64,000 bases of DNA. It comes from Limnomonas spitsbergensis. Taxonomy: Eukaryota; Chlorophyta; Chlorophyceae; Chlamydomonadales. The notes under the pieces were generated by a model. That model saw nothing but the letters and a program-made list of their open reading frames with translations, was not told the origin of the DNA and made no database searches. Below are positions 49,901 through 64,000 of this stretch, in pieces. Numbering within the stretch: the stretch's first letter is position 1; each line of letters opens with the position of its first letter. The DNA lies in contig JAYJMM010000039.1 in the NCBI GenBank assembly GCA_037349105.1, positions 5,672,501-5,736,500 on the forward strand, given 5' to 3'. The translations under genes were made by a program, and so were the position numbers.

Positions 49901-52900
49901 GGTACAAACCTGCCTATGCCGGTATAAACCTGCTTATGCCTGTACAAACCTGCCTATGCCGGTACAAACCTGCCTATGCCTGTACAAACCTGCCTATGCC
50001 TGTACAAACCTGCCTATGCCTGTACAAACCTGCCTATGCCGGTACAAACCTGCCTATGCCGGTACAAACCTGCATATGCCGGTACAAACCTGCCTATGCC
50101 TGTACAAACCTGCCTATGCCGGTACAATCCTGCCTATGCCGGTACAAACCTGCCTATGCCGGTACAAACCTGCCTATGCCGGTACAATCCTGCCTATGCC
50201 GGTACAAACCTGCCTATGCCGGTACAAACCTGCATATGCCTGTACAAACCTGCCTATGCCTGTACAAACCTGCCTATGCCTGTACAAACCTGCCTATGCC
50301 TGTACAAACCTGCCTATGCCGGTACAAACCTGCATATGCCGGTACAAACCTGCCTATGCCGGTACAAACCTGCCTATGCCGGTACAAACCTGCATATGCC
50401 AGTACAAACCTGCCTATGCCGGTACAATCCTGCCTATGCCGGTACAAACCTGCCTATGCCGGTACAAACCTGCCTATGCCGGTACAATCCTGCCTATGCC
50501 GGTACAAACCTGCCTATGCCGGTACAAACCTGCCTATGCCGGTACAAACCTGCATATGCCGGTACAAACCTGCCTATGCCTGTACAAACCTGCCTATGCC
50601 GGTACAAACCTGCCTATGCCGGTACAAACCTGCCTATGCCGGTACAAACCTGCCTATGCCGGTACAAACCTGCCTATGCCGGTACAAACCTGCCTATGCC
50701 GGTACAAACCTGCCTATGCCGGTACAAACCTGCCTATGCCGGTACAAACCTGCCTATGCCGGTACAATCCTGCCTATGCCGGTACAAACCTGCCTATGCC
50801 GGTACAAACCTGCATATGCCGGTACAAACCTGCCTATGCCGGTACAAACCTGCATATGCCGGTACAAACCTGCCTATGCCGGTACAAACCTGCCTATGCC
50901 GGTACAAACCTGCCTATGCCGGTACAAACCTGCCTATGCCAGTACAAACCTGCCTATGCCGGTACAAACCTGCCTATGCCAGTACAAACCTGCCTATGCC
51001 GGTACAATCCTGCCTATGCCGGTACAAACCTGCCTATGCCGGTACAAACCTGCCTATGCCGGTACAAACCTGCATATGCCGGTACAAACCTGCCTATGCC
51101 GGTACAAACCTGCCTATGCCGGTACAAACCTGCATATGCCGGTACAAACCTGCATATGCCGGTACAAACCTGCATATGCCGGTACAAACCTGCCTATGCC
51201 GGTACAAACCTGCCTATGCCGGTACAAACCTGCCTATGCCGGTACAAACCTGCCTATGCCGGTACAAACCTGCATATGCCGGTACAAACCTGCCTATGCC
51301 GGTACAAACCTGCCTTTGCCGGTACAAACCTGCCTATGCCGGTACAAACCTGCCTATGCCAGTACAAACCTGCTTGTGCCTGTACAAACCTGCCTATGCC
51401 AGTACAAACCTGCTTGTGCCGGTACAAACCTGCCTATGCCGGTACAATCCTGCCTATGCCGGTACAATCCTGCCTATGCCGGTACAAACCTGCATATGCC
51501 GGTACAAACCTGCCTATGCCGGTACAAACCTGCATATGCCGGTACAAACCTGCCTATGCCGGTACAAACCTGCCTATACCGGTACAAACCTGCCTATGCC
51601 GGTACAAACCTGCCTATGCCGGTACAAACCTGCCTATGCCGGTACAAACCTGCCTATGCCAGTACAAACCTGCCTATGCCGGTACAATCCTGCCTATGCC
51701 GGTACAATCCTGCCTATGCCGGTACAAACCTGCCTATGCCGGTACAAACCTGCCTATGCCAGTACAAACCTGCCTATGCCGGTACAAACCTGCCTATGCC
51801 GGTACAAACCTGCCTATGCCGGTACAAACCTGCCTATGCCGGTACAAACCTGCCTATGCCGGTACAAACCTGCCTATGCCGGTACAAACCTGCATATGCC
51901 GGTACAAACCTGCATATGCCGGTACAAACCTGCCTATGCCGGTACAAACCTGCCTATGCCGGTACAAACCTGCCTATGCCGGTACAAACCTGCCTATGCC
52001 GGTACAAACCTGCCTATGCCGGTACAAACCTGCATATGCCGGTACAAACCTGCCTATGCCTGTACAAACCTGCCTATGCCGGTACAATCCTGCCTATGCC
52101 GGTACAAACCTGCCTATGCCGGTACAAACCTGCCTATGCCGGTACAATCCTGCCTATGCCGGTACAAACCTGCCTATGCCGGTACAAACCTGCATATGCC
52201 GGTACAAACCTGCATATGCCTGTACAAACCTGCCTATGCCTGTACAAACCTGCCTATGCCTGTACAAACCTGCCTATGCCGGTACAAACCTGCCTATGCC
52301 GGTACAAACCTGCCTATGCCGGTACAAACCTGCATATGCCGGTACAAACCTGCCTATGCCGGTACAAACCTGCCTATGCCGGTACAATCCTGCCTATGCC
52401 AGTACAAACCTGCCTATGCCGGTACAAACCTGCCTATGCCGGTACAATCCTGCCTATGCCGGTACAAACCTGCATATGCCGGTACAAACCTGCATATGCT
52501 TGTACAAACCTGCCTATGCCTGTACAAACCTGCCTATGCCGGTACAAACCTGCCTATGCCGGTACAAACCTGCCTATGCCGGTACAAACCTGCCTATGCC
52601 GGTACAAACCTGCCTATGCCGGTACAAACCTGCCTATGCCGGTACAAACCTGCCTATGCCGGTACAAACCTGCCTATGCCGGTACAAACCTGCCTATGCC
52701 GGTACAATCCTGCCTATGCCGGTACAAACCTGCCTATGCCTGTACAAACCTGCATATGCCGGTACAAACCTGCCTATGCCGGTACAAACCTGCATATGCC
52801 GGTACAAACCTGCCTATGCCGGTACAAACCTGCCTATGCCGGTACAAACCTGCCTATGCCGGTACAAACCTGCCTATGCCAGTACAAACCTGCCTATGCC

Positions 52901-55900
52901 GGTACAAACCTGCCTATGCCAGTACAAACCTGCCTATGCCGGTACAATCCTGCCTATGCCGGTACAAACCTGCCTATGCCGGTACAAACCTGCCTATGCC
53001 GGTACAAACCTGCATATGCCGGTACAAACCTGCCTATGCCGGTACAAACCTGCCTATGCCGGTACAAACCTGCATATGCCGGTACAAACCTGCCTATGCC
53101 GGTACAAACCTGCCTATGCCGGTACAAACCTGCCTATGCCGGTACAAACCTGCCTATGCCGGTACAAACCTGCCTATGCCGGTACAAACCTGCCTATGCC
53201 GGTACAAACCTGCATATGCCGGTACAAACCTGCCTATGCCGGTACAAACCTGCCTTTGCCGGTACAAACCTGCCTATGCCGGTACAAACCTGCCTATGCC
53301 AGTACAAACCTGCTTGTGCCTGTACAAACCTGCCTATGCCAGTACAAACCTGCTTGTGCCGGTACAAACCTGCCTATGCCGGTACAATCCTGCCTATGCC
53401 GGTACAATCCTGCCTATGCCGGTACAAACCTGCATATGCCCTTACAAACCTGCCTATGCCGGTACAAACCTGCATATGCCGGTACAAACCTGCCTATGCC
53501 GGTACAAACCTGCATATGCCGGTACAAACCTGCCTATGCCGGTACAAACCTGCCTATGCCGGTACAAACCTGCCTATGCCGGTACAAACCTGCCTATGCC
53601 AGTACAAACCTGCCTATGCCGGTACAAACCTGCCTATGCCAGTACAAACCTGCCTATGCCGGTACAATCCTGCCTATGCCGGTACAAACCTGCCTATGCC
53701 GGTACAAACCTGCATATGCCGGTACAAACCTGCCTATGCCTGTACAAACCTGCCTATGCCTGTACAAACCTGCCTATGCCGGTACAAACCTGCCTATGCC
53801 GGTACAAACCTGCCTATGCCGGTACAAACCTGCCTTTGCCGGTACAAACCTGCCTATGCCGGTACAAACCTGCCTATGCCGGTATAAACCTGCCTATGCC
53901 GGTACAAACATGCCTATGCCGGTACAAACATGCCTATGCCGGTACAAACCTGCCTATGCCGGTACAAACCTGCCTATGCCGGTACAAACCTGCCTATGCC
54001 GGTACAAACCTGCCTATGCCGGTACAAACCTGCCTATGCCGGTACAAACCTGCCTATGCCGGTACAAACCTGCATATGCCGGTACAAACCTGCCTATGCC
54101 GGTACAAACCTGCCTATGCCGGTACAAACCTGCCTATGCCGGTACAAACCTGCCTTTGCCGGTACAAACCTGCCTATGCCCTTACAAACCTGCCTATGCC
54201 GGTACAAACCTGCATATGCCGGTACAAACCTGCCTATGCCGGTACAAACCTGCCTATGCCGGTACAAACCTGCCTATGCCGGTACAAACCTGCCTATGCC
54301 GGTACAAACCTGCCTATGCCGGTACAAACCTGCATATGCCAGTACAAACCTGCCTATGCCGGTACAATCCTGCCTATGCCGGTACAATCCTGCCTATGCC
54401 GGTACAAACCTGCATATGCCCTTACAAACCTGCCTATGCCGGTACAAACCTGCATATGCCGGTACAAACCTGCCTATGCCGGTACAAACCTGCCTATGCC
54501 GGTACAAACCTGCCTATGCCGGTACAAACCTGCCTATGCCGGTACAAACCTGCCTATGCCAGTACAAACCTGCCTATGCCGGTACAAACCTGCATATGCC
54601 GGTACAAACCTGCCTATGCCGGTACAAACCTGCCTATGCCGGTACAAACCTGCCTATGCCGGTACAAACCTGCCTATGCCGGTACAAACCTGCCTATGCC
54701 GGTACAAACCTGCATATGCCGGTACAAACCTGCCTATGCCTGTACAAACCTGCCTATGCCGGTACAATCCTGCCTATGCCGGTACAAACCTGCCTATGCC
54801 GGTACAAACCTGCCTATGCCGGTACAATCCTGCCTATGCCGGTACAAACCTGCCTATGCCGGTACAAACCTGCCTATGCCGGTACAAACCTGCATATGCC
54901 GGTACAAACCTGCCTATGCCGGTACAAACCTGCCTATGCCGGTACAATCCTGCCTATGCCGGTACAATCCTGCCTATGCCGGTACAAACCTGCATATGCC
55001 GGTACAAACCTGCCTATGCCGGTACAAACCTGCATATGCCGGTACAAACCTGCCTATGCCGGTACAAACCTGCCTATGCCGGTACAAACCTGCCTATGCC
55101 GGTACAAACCTGCCTATGCCGGTACAAACCTGCCTATGCCGGTACAAACCTGCCTATGCCAGTACAAACCTGCCTATGCCGGTACAATCCTGCCTATGCC
55201 GGTACAATCCTGCCTATGCCGGTACAAACCTGCCTATGCCGGTACAAACCTGCCTATGCCAGTACAAACCTGCCTATGCCGGTACAAACCTGCCTATGCC
55301 GGTACAAACCTGCCTATGCCGGTACAAACCTGCCTATGCCGGTACAAACCTGCCTATGCCGGTACAAACCTGCCTATGCCGGTACAAACCTGCATATGCC
55401 GGTACAAACCTGCATATGCCGGTACAAACCTGCCTATGCCGGTACAAACCTGCCTATGCCGGTACAAACCTGCCTATGCCGGTACAAACCTGCCTATGCC
55501 GGTACAAACCTGCCTATGCCGGTACAAACCTGCATATGCCGGTACAAACCTGCCTATGCCTGTACAAACCTGCCTATGCCGGTACAATCCTGCCTATGCC
55601 GGTACAAACCTGCCTATGCCGGTACAAACCTGCCTATGCCGGTACAATCCTGCCTATGCCGGTACAAACCTGCCTATGCCGGTACAAACCTGCATATGCC
55701 GGTACAAACCTGCATATGCCTGTACAAACCTGCCTATGCCTGTACAAACCTGCCTATGCCTGTACAAACCTGCCTATGCCGGTACAAACCTGCCTATGCC
55801 GGTACAAACCTGCCTATGCCGGTACAAACCTGCATATGCCGGTACAAACCTGCCTATGCCGGTACAAACCTGCCTATGCCGGTACAATCCTGCCTATGCC

Positions 55901-58900
55901 AGTACAAACCTGCCTATGCCGGTACAAACCTGCCTATGCCGGTACAATCCTGCCTATGCCGGTACAAACCTGCATATGCCGGTACAAACCTGCATATGCT
56001 TGTACAAACCTGCCTATGCCTGTACAAACCTGCCTATGCCGGTACAAACCTGCCTATGCCGGTACAAACCTGCCTATGCCGGTACAAACCTGCCTATGCC
56101 GGTACAAACCTGCCTATGCCGGTACAAACCTGCCTATGCCGGTACAAACCTGCCTATGCCGGTACAAACCTGCCTATGCCGGTACAAACCTGCCTATGCC
56201 GGTACAATCCTGCCTATGCCGGTACAAACCTGCCTATGCCTGTACAAACCTGCATATGCCGGTACAAACCTGCCTATGCCGGTACAAACCTGCATATGCC
56301 GGTACAAACCTGCCTATGCCGGTACAAACCTGCCTATGCCGGTACAAACCTGCCTATGCCGGTACAAACCTGCCTATGCCAGTACAAACCTGCCTATGCC
56401 GGTACAAACCTGCCTATGCCAGTACAAACCTGCCTATGCCGGTACAATCCTGCCTATGCCGGTACAAACCTGCCTATGCCGGTACAAACCTGCCTATGCC
56501 GGTACAAACCTGCATATGCCGGTACAAACCTGCCTATGCCGGTACAAACCTGCCTATGCCGGTACAAACCTGCATATGCCGGTACAAACCTGCCTATGCC
56601 GGTACAAACCTGCCTATGCCGGTACAAACCTGCCTATGCCGGTACAAACCTGCCTATGCCGGTACAAACCTGCCTATGCCGGTACAAACCTGCCTATGCC
56701 GGTACAAACCTGCATATGCCGGTACAAACCTGCCTATGCCGGTACAAACCTGCCTTTGCCGGTACAAACCTGCCTATGCCGGTACAAACCTGCCTATGCC
56801 AGTACAAACCTGCTTGTGCCTGTACAAACCTGCCTATGCCAGTACAAACCTGCTTGTGCCGGTACAAACCTGCCTATGCCGGTACAATCCTGCCTATGCC
56901 GGTACAATCCTGCCTATGCCGGTACAAACCTGCATATGCCCTTACAAACCTGCCTATGCCGGTACAAACCTGCATATGCCGGTACAAACCTGCCTATGCC
57001 GGTACAAACCTGCATATGCCGGTACAAACCTGCCTATGCCGGTACAAACCTGCCTATGCCGGTACAAACCTGCCTATGCCGGTACAAACCTGCCTATGCC
57101 AGTACAAACCTGCCTATGCCGGTACAAACCTGCCTATGCCAGTACAAACCTGCCTATGCCGGTACAATCCTGCCTATGCCGGTACAAACCTGCCTATGCC
57201 GGTACAAACCTGCATATGCCGGTACAAACCTGCCTATGCCTGTACAAACCTGCCTATGCCTGTACAAACCTGCCTATGCCGGTACAAACCTGCCTATGCC
57301 GGTACAAACCTGCCTATGCCGGTACAAACCTGCCTTTGCCGGTACAAACCTGCCTATGCCGGTACAAACCTGCCTATGCCGGTATAAACCTGCCTATGCC
57401 GGTACAAACATGCCTATGCCGGTACAAACATGCCTATGCCGGTACAAACCTGCCTATGCCGGTACAAACCTGCCTATGCCGGTACAAACCTGCCTATGCC
57501 GGTACAAACCTGCCTATGCCGGTACAAACCTGCCTATGCCGGTACAAACCTGCCTATGCCGGTACAAACCTGCATATGCCGGTACAAACCTGCCTATGCC
57601 GGTACAAACCTGCCTATGCCGGTACAAACCTGCCTATGCCGGTACAAACCTGCCTTTGCCGGTACAAACCTGCCTATGCCCTTACAAACCTGCCTATGCC
57701 GGTACAAACCTGCATATGCCGGTACAAACCTGCCTATGCCGGTACAAACCTGCCTATGCCGGTACAAACCTGCCTATGCCGGTACAAACCTGCCTATGCC
57801 GGTACAAACCTGCCTATGCCGGTACAAACCTGCATATGCCAGTACAAACCTGCCTATGCCGGTACAATCCTGCCTATGCCGGTACAATCCTGCCTATGCC
57901 GGTACAAACCTGCATATGCCGGTACAAACCTGCCTATGCCGGTACAAACCTGCATATGCCGGTACAAACCTGCCTATGCCGGTACAAACCTGCCTATGCC
58001 GGTACAAACCTGCCTATGCCGGTACAAACCTGCCTATGCCGGTACAAACCTGCCTATGCCGGTACAAACCTGCATATGCCGGTACAAACCTGCATATGCC
58101 GGTACAAACCTGCCTATGCCGGTACAAACCTGCCTATGCCGGTACAAACCTGCCTATGCCGGTACAAACCTGCATATGCCAGTACAAACCTGCCTATGCC
58201 GGTACAAACCTGCCTATGCCTGTACAAACCTGCCTATGCCGGTACAACCTGCCTATGCCGGTATAAACCTGCTTATGCCTGTACAAACCTGCCTATGCCG
58301 GTACAAACCTGCCTATGCATGTACAAACATGCATATGCCTGTACAAACCTGCCTATGCCTGTACAAACCTGCCTATGCCGGTACAAACCTGCCTATGCCG
58401 GTACAAACCTGCATATGCCGGTACAAACCTGCCTATGCCGGTACAAACCTGCCTATGCCGGTACAATCCTGCCTATGCCGGTACAAACCTGCCTATGCCG
58501 GTACAAACCTGCCTATGCCGGTACAATCCTGCCTATGCCGGTACAAACCTGCCTATGCCGGTACAAACCTGCATATGCCGGTACAAACCTGCATATGCCT
58601 GTACAAACCTGCCTATGCCTGTACAAACCTGCCTATGCCTGTACAAACCTGCCTATGCCGGTACAAACCTGCCTATGCCGGTACAAACCTGCCTATGCCG
58701 GTACAAACCTGCCTATGCCGGTACAAACCTGCCTATGCCGGTACAAACCTGCCTATGCCGGTACAAACCTGCATATGCCGGTACAAACCTGCCTATGCCG
58801 GTACAAACCTGCCTATGCCGGTACAAACCTGCCTATGCCAGTACAAACCTGCCTATGCCGGTACAATCCTGCATATGCCGGTACAAACCTGCCTATGCCG

Positions 58901-61900
58901 GTACAAACCTGCCTATGCCGGTACAAACCTGCCTATGCCGGTACAAACCTGCATATGCCGGTACAAACCTGCATATGCCGGTACAAACCTGCCTATAACG
59001 GTACAAACCTGCCTATGCCGGTACAAACCTGCCTATGCCGGTACAAACCTGCATATGCCAGTACAAACCTGCCTATGCCGGTACAAACCTGCCTATGCCT
59101 GTACAAACCTGCCTATGCCGGTACAAACCTGCCTATGCCGGTATAAACCTGCTTATGCCTGTACAAACCTGCCTATGCCTGTACAAACCTGCATATGCCT
59201 GTACAAACCTGCCTATGCCTGTACAAACCTGCCTATGCCGGTACAAACCTGCCTATGCCGGTACAAACCTGCATATGCCGGTACAAACCTGCCTATGCCG
59301 GTACAAACCTGCCTATGCCGGTACAATCCTGCGTATGCCGGTACAAACCTGCCTATGCCGGTACAAACCTGCCTATGCCGGTACAATCCTGCCTATGCCG
59401 GTACAAACCTGCCTATGCCGGTACAAACCTGCATATGCCGGTACAAACCTGCATATGCCTGTACAAACCTGCCTATGCCTGTACAAACCTGCCTATGCCT
59501 GTACAAACCTGCCTATGCCGGTACAAACCTGCCTATGCCGGTACAAACCTGCCTATGCCGGTACAAACCTGCCTATGCCGGTACAAACCTGCCTATGCCG
59601 GTACAAACCTGCATATGCCGGTACAAACCTGCATATGCCGGTACAAACCTGCCTATGCCGGTACAAACCTGCCTATGCCGGTACAAACCTGCCTATGCCA
59701 GTACAAACCTGCCTATGCCGGTACAATCCTGCCTATGCCGGTACAAACCTGCCTATGCCGGTACAAACCTGCCTATGCCGGTACAAACCTGCATATGCCG
59801 GTACAAACCTGCCTATGCCGGTACAAACCTGCCTATGCCGGTACAAACCTGCCTATGCCGGTATAAACCTGCCTATGCCGGTACAAACCTGCCTATGCCT
59901 TTACAAACCTGCCTATGCCGGTACAATCCTGCCTATGCCGGTACAAACCTGCCTATGCCGGTACAAACCTGCCTATGCCGGTACAAACCCGCCTATGCCG
60001 GTACAAACCTGCATATGCCGGTACAAACCTGCCTATGCCGGTACAAACCTGCCTATGCCGGTACAAACCTGCCTATGCCGGTACAAACCTGCCTATGCCG
60101 GTACAAACCTGCCTATGCCAGTACAAACCTGCCTATGCCGGTACAAACCTGCCTATGCCGGTACAAACCTGCCTATGCCGGTACAAACCTGCATATGCCG
60201 GTACAAACCTGCCTATGCCGGTACAAACCTGCCTATGCCGGTACAAACCTGCCTATGCCGGTACAAACCTGCCTATGCAAGTACAAACCTGCCTATGCCG
60301 GTACAAACCTGCCTATGCCGGTACAAACCTGCCTATGCCGGTACAAACCTGCATATGCCGGTACAAACCTGCCTATGCCGGTACAAACTTGCATATGCCG
60401 GTACAAACCTGCCTATGCCGGTACAAACCTGCCTATGCCTGTACAAACCTGCCTATGCCGGTACAAACCTGCCTATGCCGGTATAAACCTGCCTATGCCG
60501 GTACAAACCTGCCTATGCCCTTACAAACCTGCCTATGCCGGTACAAACCTGCCTATGCCGGTACAAACCTGCCTATGCCGGTACAAACCTGCCTATGCCG
60601 GTACAAACCCGCCTATGCCGGTACAAACCTGCCTATGCCGGTACAAACCTGCCTATGCCGGTACAAACCTGCCTATGCCGGTACAAACCTGCCTATGCCG
60701 GTACAAACCTGCCTATGCCGGTACAAACCTGCCTATGCCAGTACAAACCTGCCTATGCCGGTACAAACCTGCCTATGCCGGTACAAACCTGCTTATGCCG
60801 GTACAAACCTGCCTATGCCGGTACAAACCTGCCTATGCCGGTACAAACCTGCCTATGCCGGTACAGACCTGCCTATGCCGGTACAAACCTGCCTATGCCA
60901 GTACAAACCTGCCTATGCCGGTACAAACCTGCCTATGCCGGTACAAACCTGCCTATGCCGGTACAAACCTGCCTATGCCGGTACAAACCTGCCTATGCCG
61001 GTACAAACCTGCATATGCCGGTACAAACCTGCCTATGCCGGTACAAACCTGCCTATGCCGGTACAAACCTGCCTATGCCGGTACAAACCTGCCTATGCCG
61101 GTACAAACCTGCATATGCCGGTACAAACCTGCCTATGCCAGTACAAACCTGCCTATGCCGGTACAATCCTGCCTATGCCGGTACAATCCTGCCTATGCCG
61201 GTACAAACCTGCATATGCCCTTACAAACCTGCCTATGCCGGTACAAACCTGCATATGCCGGTACAAACCTGCCTATGCCGGTACAAACCTGCCTATGCCG
61301 GTACAAACCTGCCTATGCCGGTACAAACCTGCATATGCCGGTACAAACCTGCTTATGCCGGTACAAACCTGCCTATGCCGGTACAAACCTGCCTATGCCG
61401 GTACAAACCTGCATATGCCTGTACAAACCTGCCTATGCCGGTACAAACCTGCATATGCCGGTACAAACCTGCCTATGCCGGTACAAACCTGCATATGCCG
61501 GTACAAACCTGCCTATGCCGGTACAAACCTGCCTATGCCTGTACAAACCTGCCTATGCCGGTATAAACCTGCTTATGCCTGTACAAACCTGCCTATGCCG
61601 GTACAAACCTGCCTATGCTTGTACAAACCTGCATATGCCTGTACAAACCTGCCTATGCTTGTACAAACCTGCCTATGCCGGTACAAACCTGCCTATGCCG
61701 GTACAAACCTGCCTATGCCGGTACAAACCTGCCTATGCCGGTACAAACCTGCCTATGCCGGTACAATCCTGCCTATGCCGGTACAAACCTGCCTATGCCG
61801 GTACAAACCTGCCTATGCCGGTACAATCCTGCCTATGCCGGTACAAACCTGCCTATGCCGGTACAAACCTGCATATGCCAGTACAAACCTGCATATGCCT

Positions 61901-64000
61901 GTACAAACCTGCCTATGCCTGTACAAACCTGCCTATGCCGGTACAAACCTGCCTATGCCGGTACAAACCTGCCTATGCCGGTACAAACCTGCCTATGCCG
62001 GTACAAACCTGCCTATGCCGGTACAAACCTGCCTATGCCGGTACAAACCTGCCTATGCCGGTACAAACCTGCCTATGCCGGTACAAACCTGCCTATGCCG
62101 GTACAAACCTGCCTATGCCAGTACAAACCTGCCTATGCCGGTACAAACCTGCCTATGCCGGTACAAACCTGCCTATGCCGGTACAAACCTGCATATGCCG
62201 GTACAAACCTGCCTATGCCGGTACAAACCTGCATATGCCTGTACAAACCTGCCTATGCCGGTACAAACCTGCCTATGCCGGTATAAACCTGCATATGCCG
62301 GTACAAACCTGCCTATGCCTGTACAAACCAGCCTATGCCGGTACAATCCTGCCTATGCCGGTACAAACCTGCCTATGCCGGTACAAACCTGCATATGCCG
62401 GTACAAACCTGACTATGCCGGTACAAACCTGCCTATGCCGGTACAAACCTGCCTATGCCGGTACAAACCTGCCTATGCCGGTACAAACCTGCCTATGCCA
62501 GTACAAACCTGCCTATGCCGGTACAAACCTGCCTATGCCGGTACAAACCTGCTTATGCCGGTACAAACCTGCCTATGCCGGTACAAACCTGCCTATGCCG
62601 GTACAAACCTGCCTATGCCGGTACAGACCTGCCTATGCCTGTACAAACCTGCCTATGCCGGTACAATCCTGCCTATGCCGGTACAAACCTGCCTATGCCG
62701 GTACAAACCTGCCTATGCCGGTACAATCCTGCCTATGCCGGTACAAACCTGCCTATGCCGGTACAAACCTGCATATGCCGGTACAAACCTGCCTATGCCT
62801 GTACAAACCTGCCTATGCCGGTACAAACCTGCCTATGCCGGTACAAACCTGCCTATGCCGGTACAAACCTGCCTATGCCGGTACAAACCTGCCTATGCCG
62901 GTACAAACCTGCCTATGCCGGTACAAACCTGCCTATGCCGGTACAAACCTGCCTATGCCGGTACAAACCTGCCTATGCCGGTACAAACCTGCCTATGCCT
63001 GTACAAACCTGCCTATGCCGGTATAAACCTGCTTATGCCTGTACAAACCTGCCTATGCCGGTACAAACCTGCCTATGCTTGTACAAACCTGCATATGCCT
63101 GTACAAACCTGCCTATGCCTGTACAAACCTGCCTATGCCGGTACAAACCTGCCTATGCCGGTACAAACCTGCATATGCCGGTACAAACCTGCCTATGCCT
63201 GTACAAACCTGCCTATGCCGGTACAATCCTGCCTATGCCGGTACAAACCTGCCTATGCCGGTACAAACCTGCCTATGCCGGTACAATCCTGCCTATGCCG
63301 GTACAAACCTGCCTATGCCGGTACAAACCTGCATATGCCAGTACAAACCTGCATATGCCTGTACAAACCTGCCTATGCCTGTACAAACCTGCCTATGCCG
63401 GTACAAACCTGCCTATGCCGGTACAAACCTGCCTATGCCGGTACAAACCTGCCTATGCCGGTACAAACCTGCCTATGCCGGTACAAACCTGCCTATGCCG
63501 GTACAAACCTGCCTATGCCGGTACAAACCTGCCTATGCCGGTACAAACCTGCCTATGCCGGTACAAACCTGCCTATGCCAGTACAAACCTGCCTATGCCG
63601 GTACAAACCTGCCTATGCCGGTACAAACCTGCCTATGCCGGTACAAACCTGCATATGCCGGTACAAACCTGCCTATGCCGGTACAAACCTGCATATGCCT
63701 GTACAAACCTGCCTATGCCGGTACAAACCTGCCTATGCCGGTATAAACCTGCATATGCCGGTACAAACCTGCCTATGCCTGTACAAACCAGCCTATGCCG
63801 GTACAATCCTGCATATGCCGGTACAAACCTGCCTATGCCGGTACAAACCTGCCTATGCCGGTACAAACCTGCCTATGCCGGTACAAACCTGCCTATGCCG
63901 GTACAAACCTGCCTATGCCGGTACAAACCTGCCTATGCCGGTACAAACCTGCCTATGCCGGTACAAACCTGCCTATGCCAGTACAAACCTGCCTATGCCG
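46951..64000. repeat. Giant 20-bp minisatellite, about 850 copies, running off the window
   Basis: The unit is GGTACAAACCTGCCTATGCC. Variation is concentrated at a few positions: first base (G, T, A; sometimes CTTAC), AAACC/AATCC, and CCTATG/CATATG/CTTTG/CTTGTG. Line-by-line phase shows only one unit of another length: 19 bp at 58241-58259, with AAA reduced to AA. Variant patterns repeat at offsets of 3,500 bp (about 51440-54420 against 54940-57920) and 1,460 bp (about 61560-62300 against 63020-63760). The plus strand is largely stop-free except where ACAAA becomes ATAAA. The array starts about 36 bp after the end of exon 13, so it probably lies in that gene's intron. Confidence 0.97.

Noticed and set aside
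46752..63026. Uninterrupted plus-strand frame of 5,424 codons with M-P-V-Q-T-C-L-C-R-Y-K-P-type repeats
   Set aside because: The 20-bp unit lacks stops in all plus frames, and because 20 is not a multiple of three every frame cycles through the same peptides. Overlapping long frames exist in the other registers too, so the openness is not evidence of coding.

Overview
This looks like a window of eukaryotic nuclear DNA. It has spliced genes with GT-AG introns and conserved phase, retrotransposon fragments of several classes, long minisatellites, and interstitial CCCTAAA (TTTAGGG-type) telomere-like motifs. GC-rich coding sequence, TTTAGGG motifs and DIRS-like elements fit a green alga or related protist; this is inference and the species is not identifiable from the sequence. 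Bacterial features such as operons, CRISPR or phage genes are absent.

Layout. 1-2.8 kb: a 204-bp inverted repeat and the 3' end of a LINE on the minus strand. 3.0-4.1 kb: a low-complexity open frame. 4.57-14.26 kb: a 32-bp minisatellite split by a 9,008-bp retroelement (4767-13774). This element encodes only Gag-like proteins, has A1-internal-B1-A2-B2 split direct repeats, and carries a hAT-type MITE with an 8-bp target duplication. 14.3-17.97 kb: anonymous DNA with tandem repeats and LINE tails. 17.99-23.1 kb (minus): a three-exon gene for a coiled-coil, Q-rich, RS/RG-rich protein; its second intron is filled by a minisatellite containing copies of its own 5' splice site. 24.4-26.2 kb: two LINE 3' fragments head to head. 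26.2-30.1 kb: tandem repeats around two minus-strand exons. 30.3-38.5 kb: an 18-bp array, DIRS-like RT/RNase H and tyrosine-recombinase remnants, dispersed repeats in both orientations, further minisatellites and a possible minus-strand exon. 38.5-46.9 kb: a plus-strand gene for a secreted protein with at least 13 exons, weakly reminiscent of pore-forming proteins. 46.95-64.0 kb: one 20-bp minisatellite of about 850 copies that runs off the window and probably lies in an intron of that gene.

Common thread. Minisatellites repeatedly begin at or just downstream of 5' splice sites, and several carry donor-like GT motifs in each unit. Introns here appear to grow by tandem amplification next to the donor. 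The open frames through these arrays, including one of 5,424 codons, are artefacts of stop-free units. The most notable mobile element is the Gag-only split-repeat element. A 23-nt fold-back starts at the first base after A1 and a purine-rich tract precedes B1, so its functional LTR may be B+A while its inserted ends lie inside that LTR.
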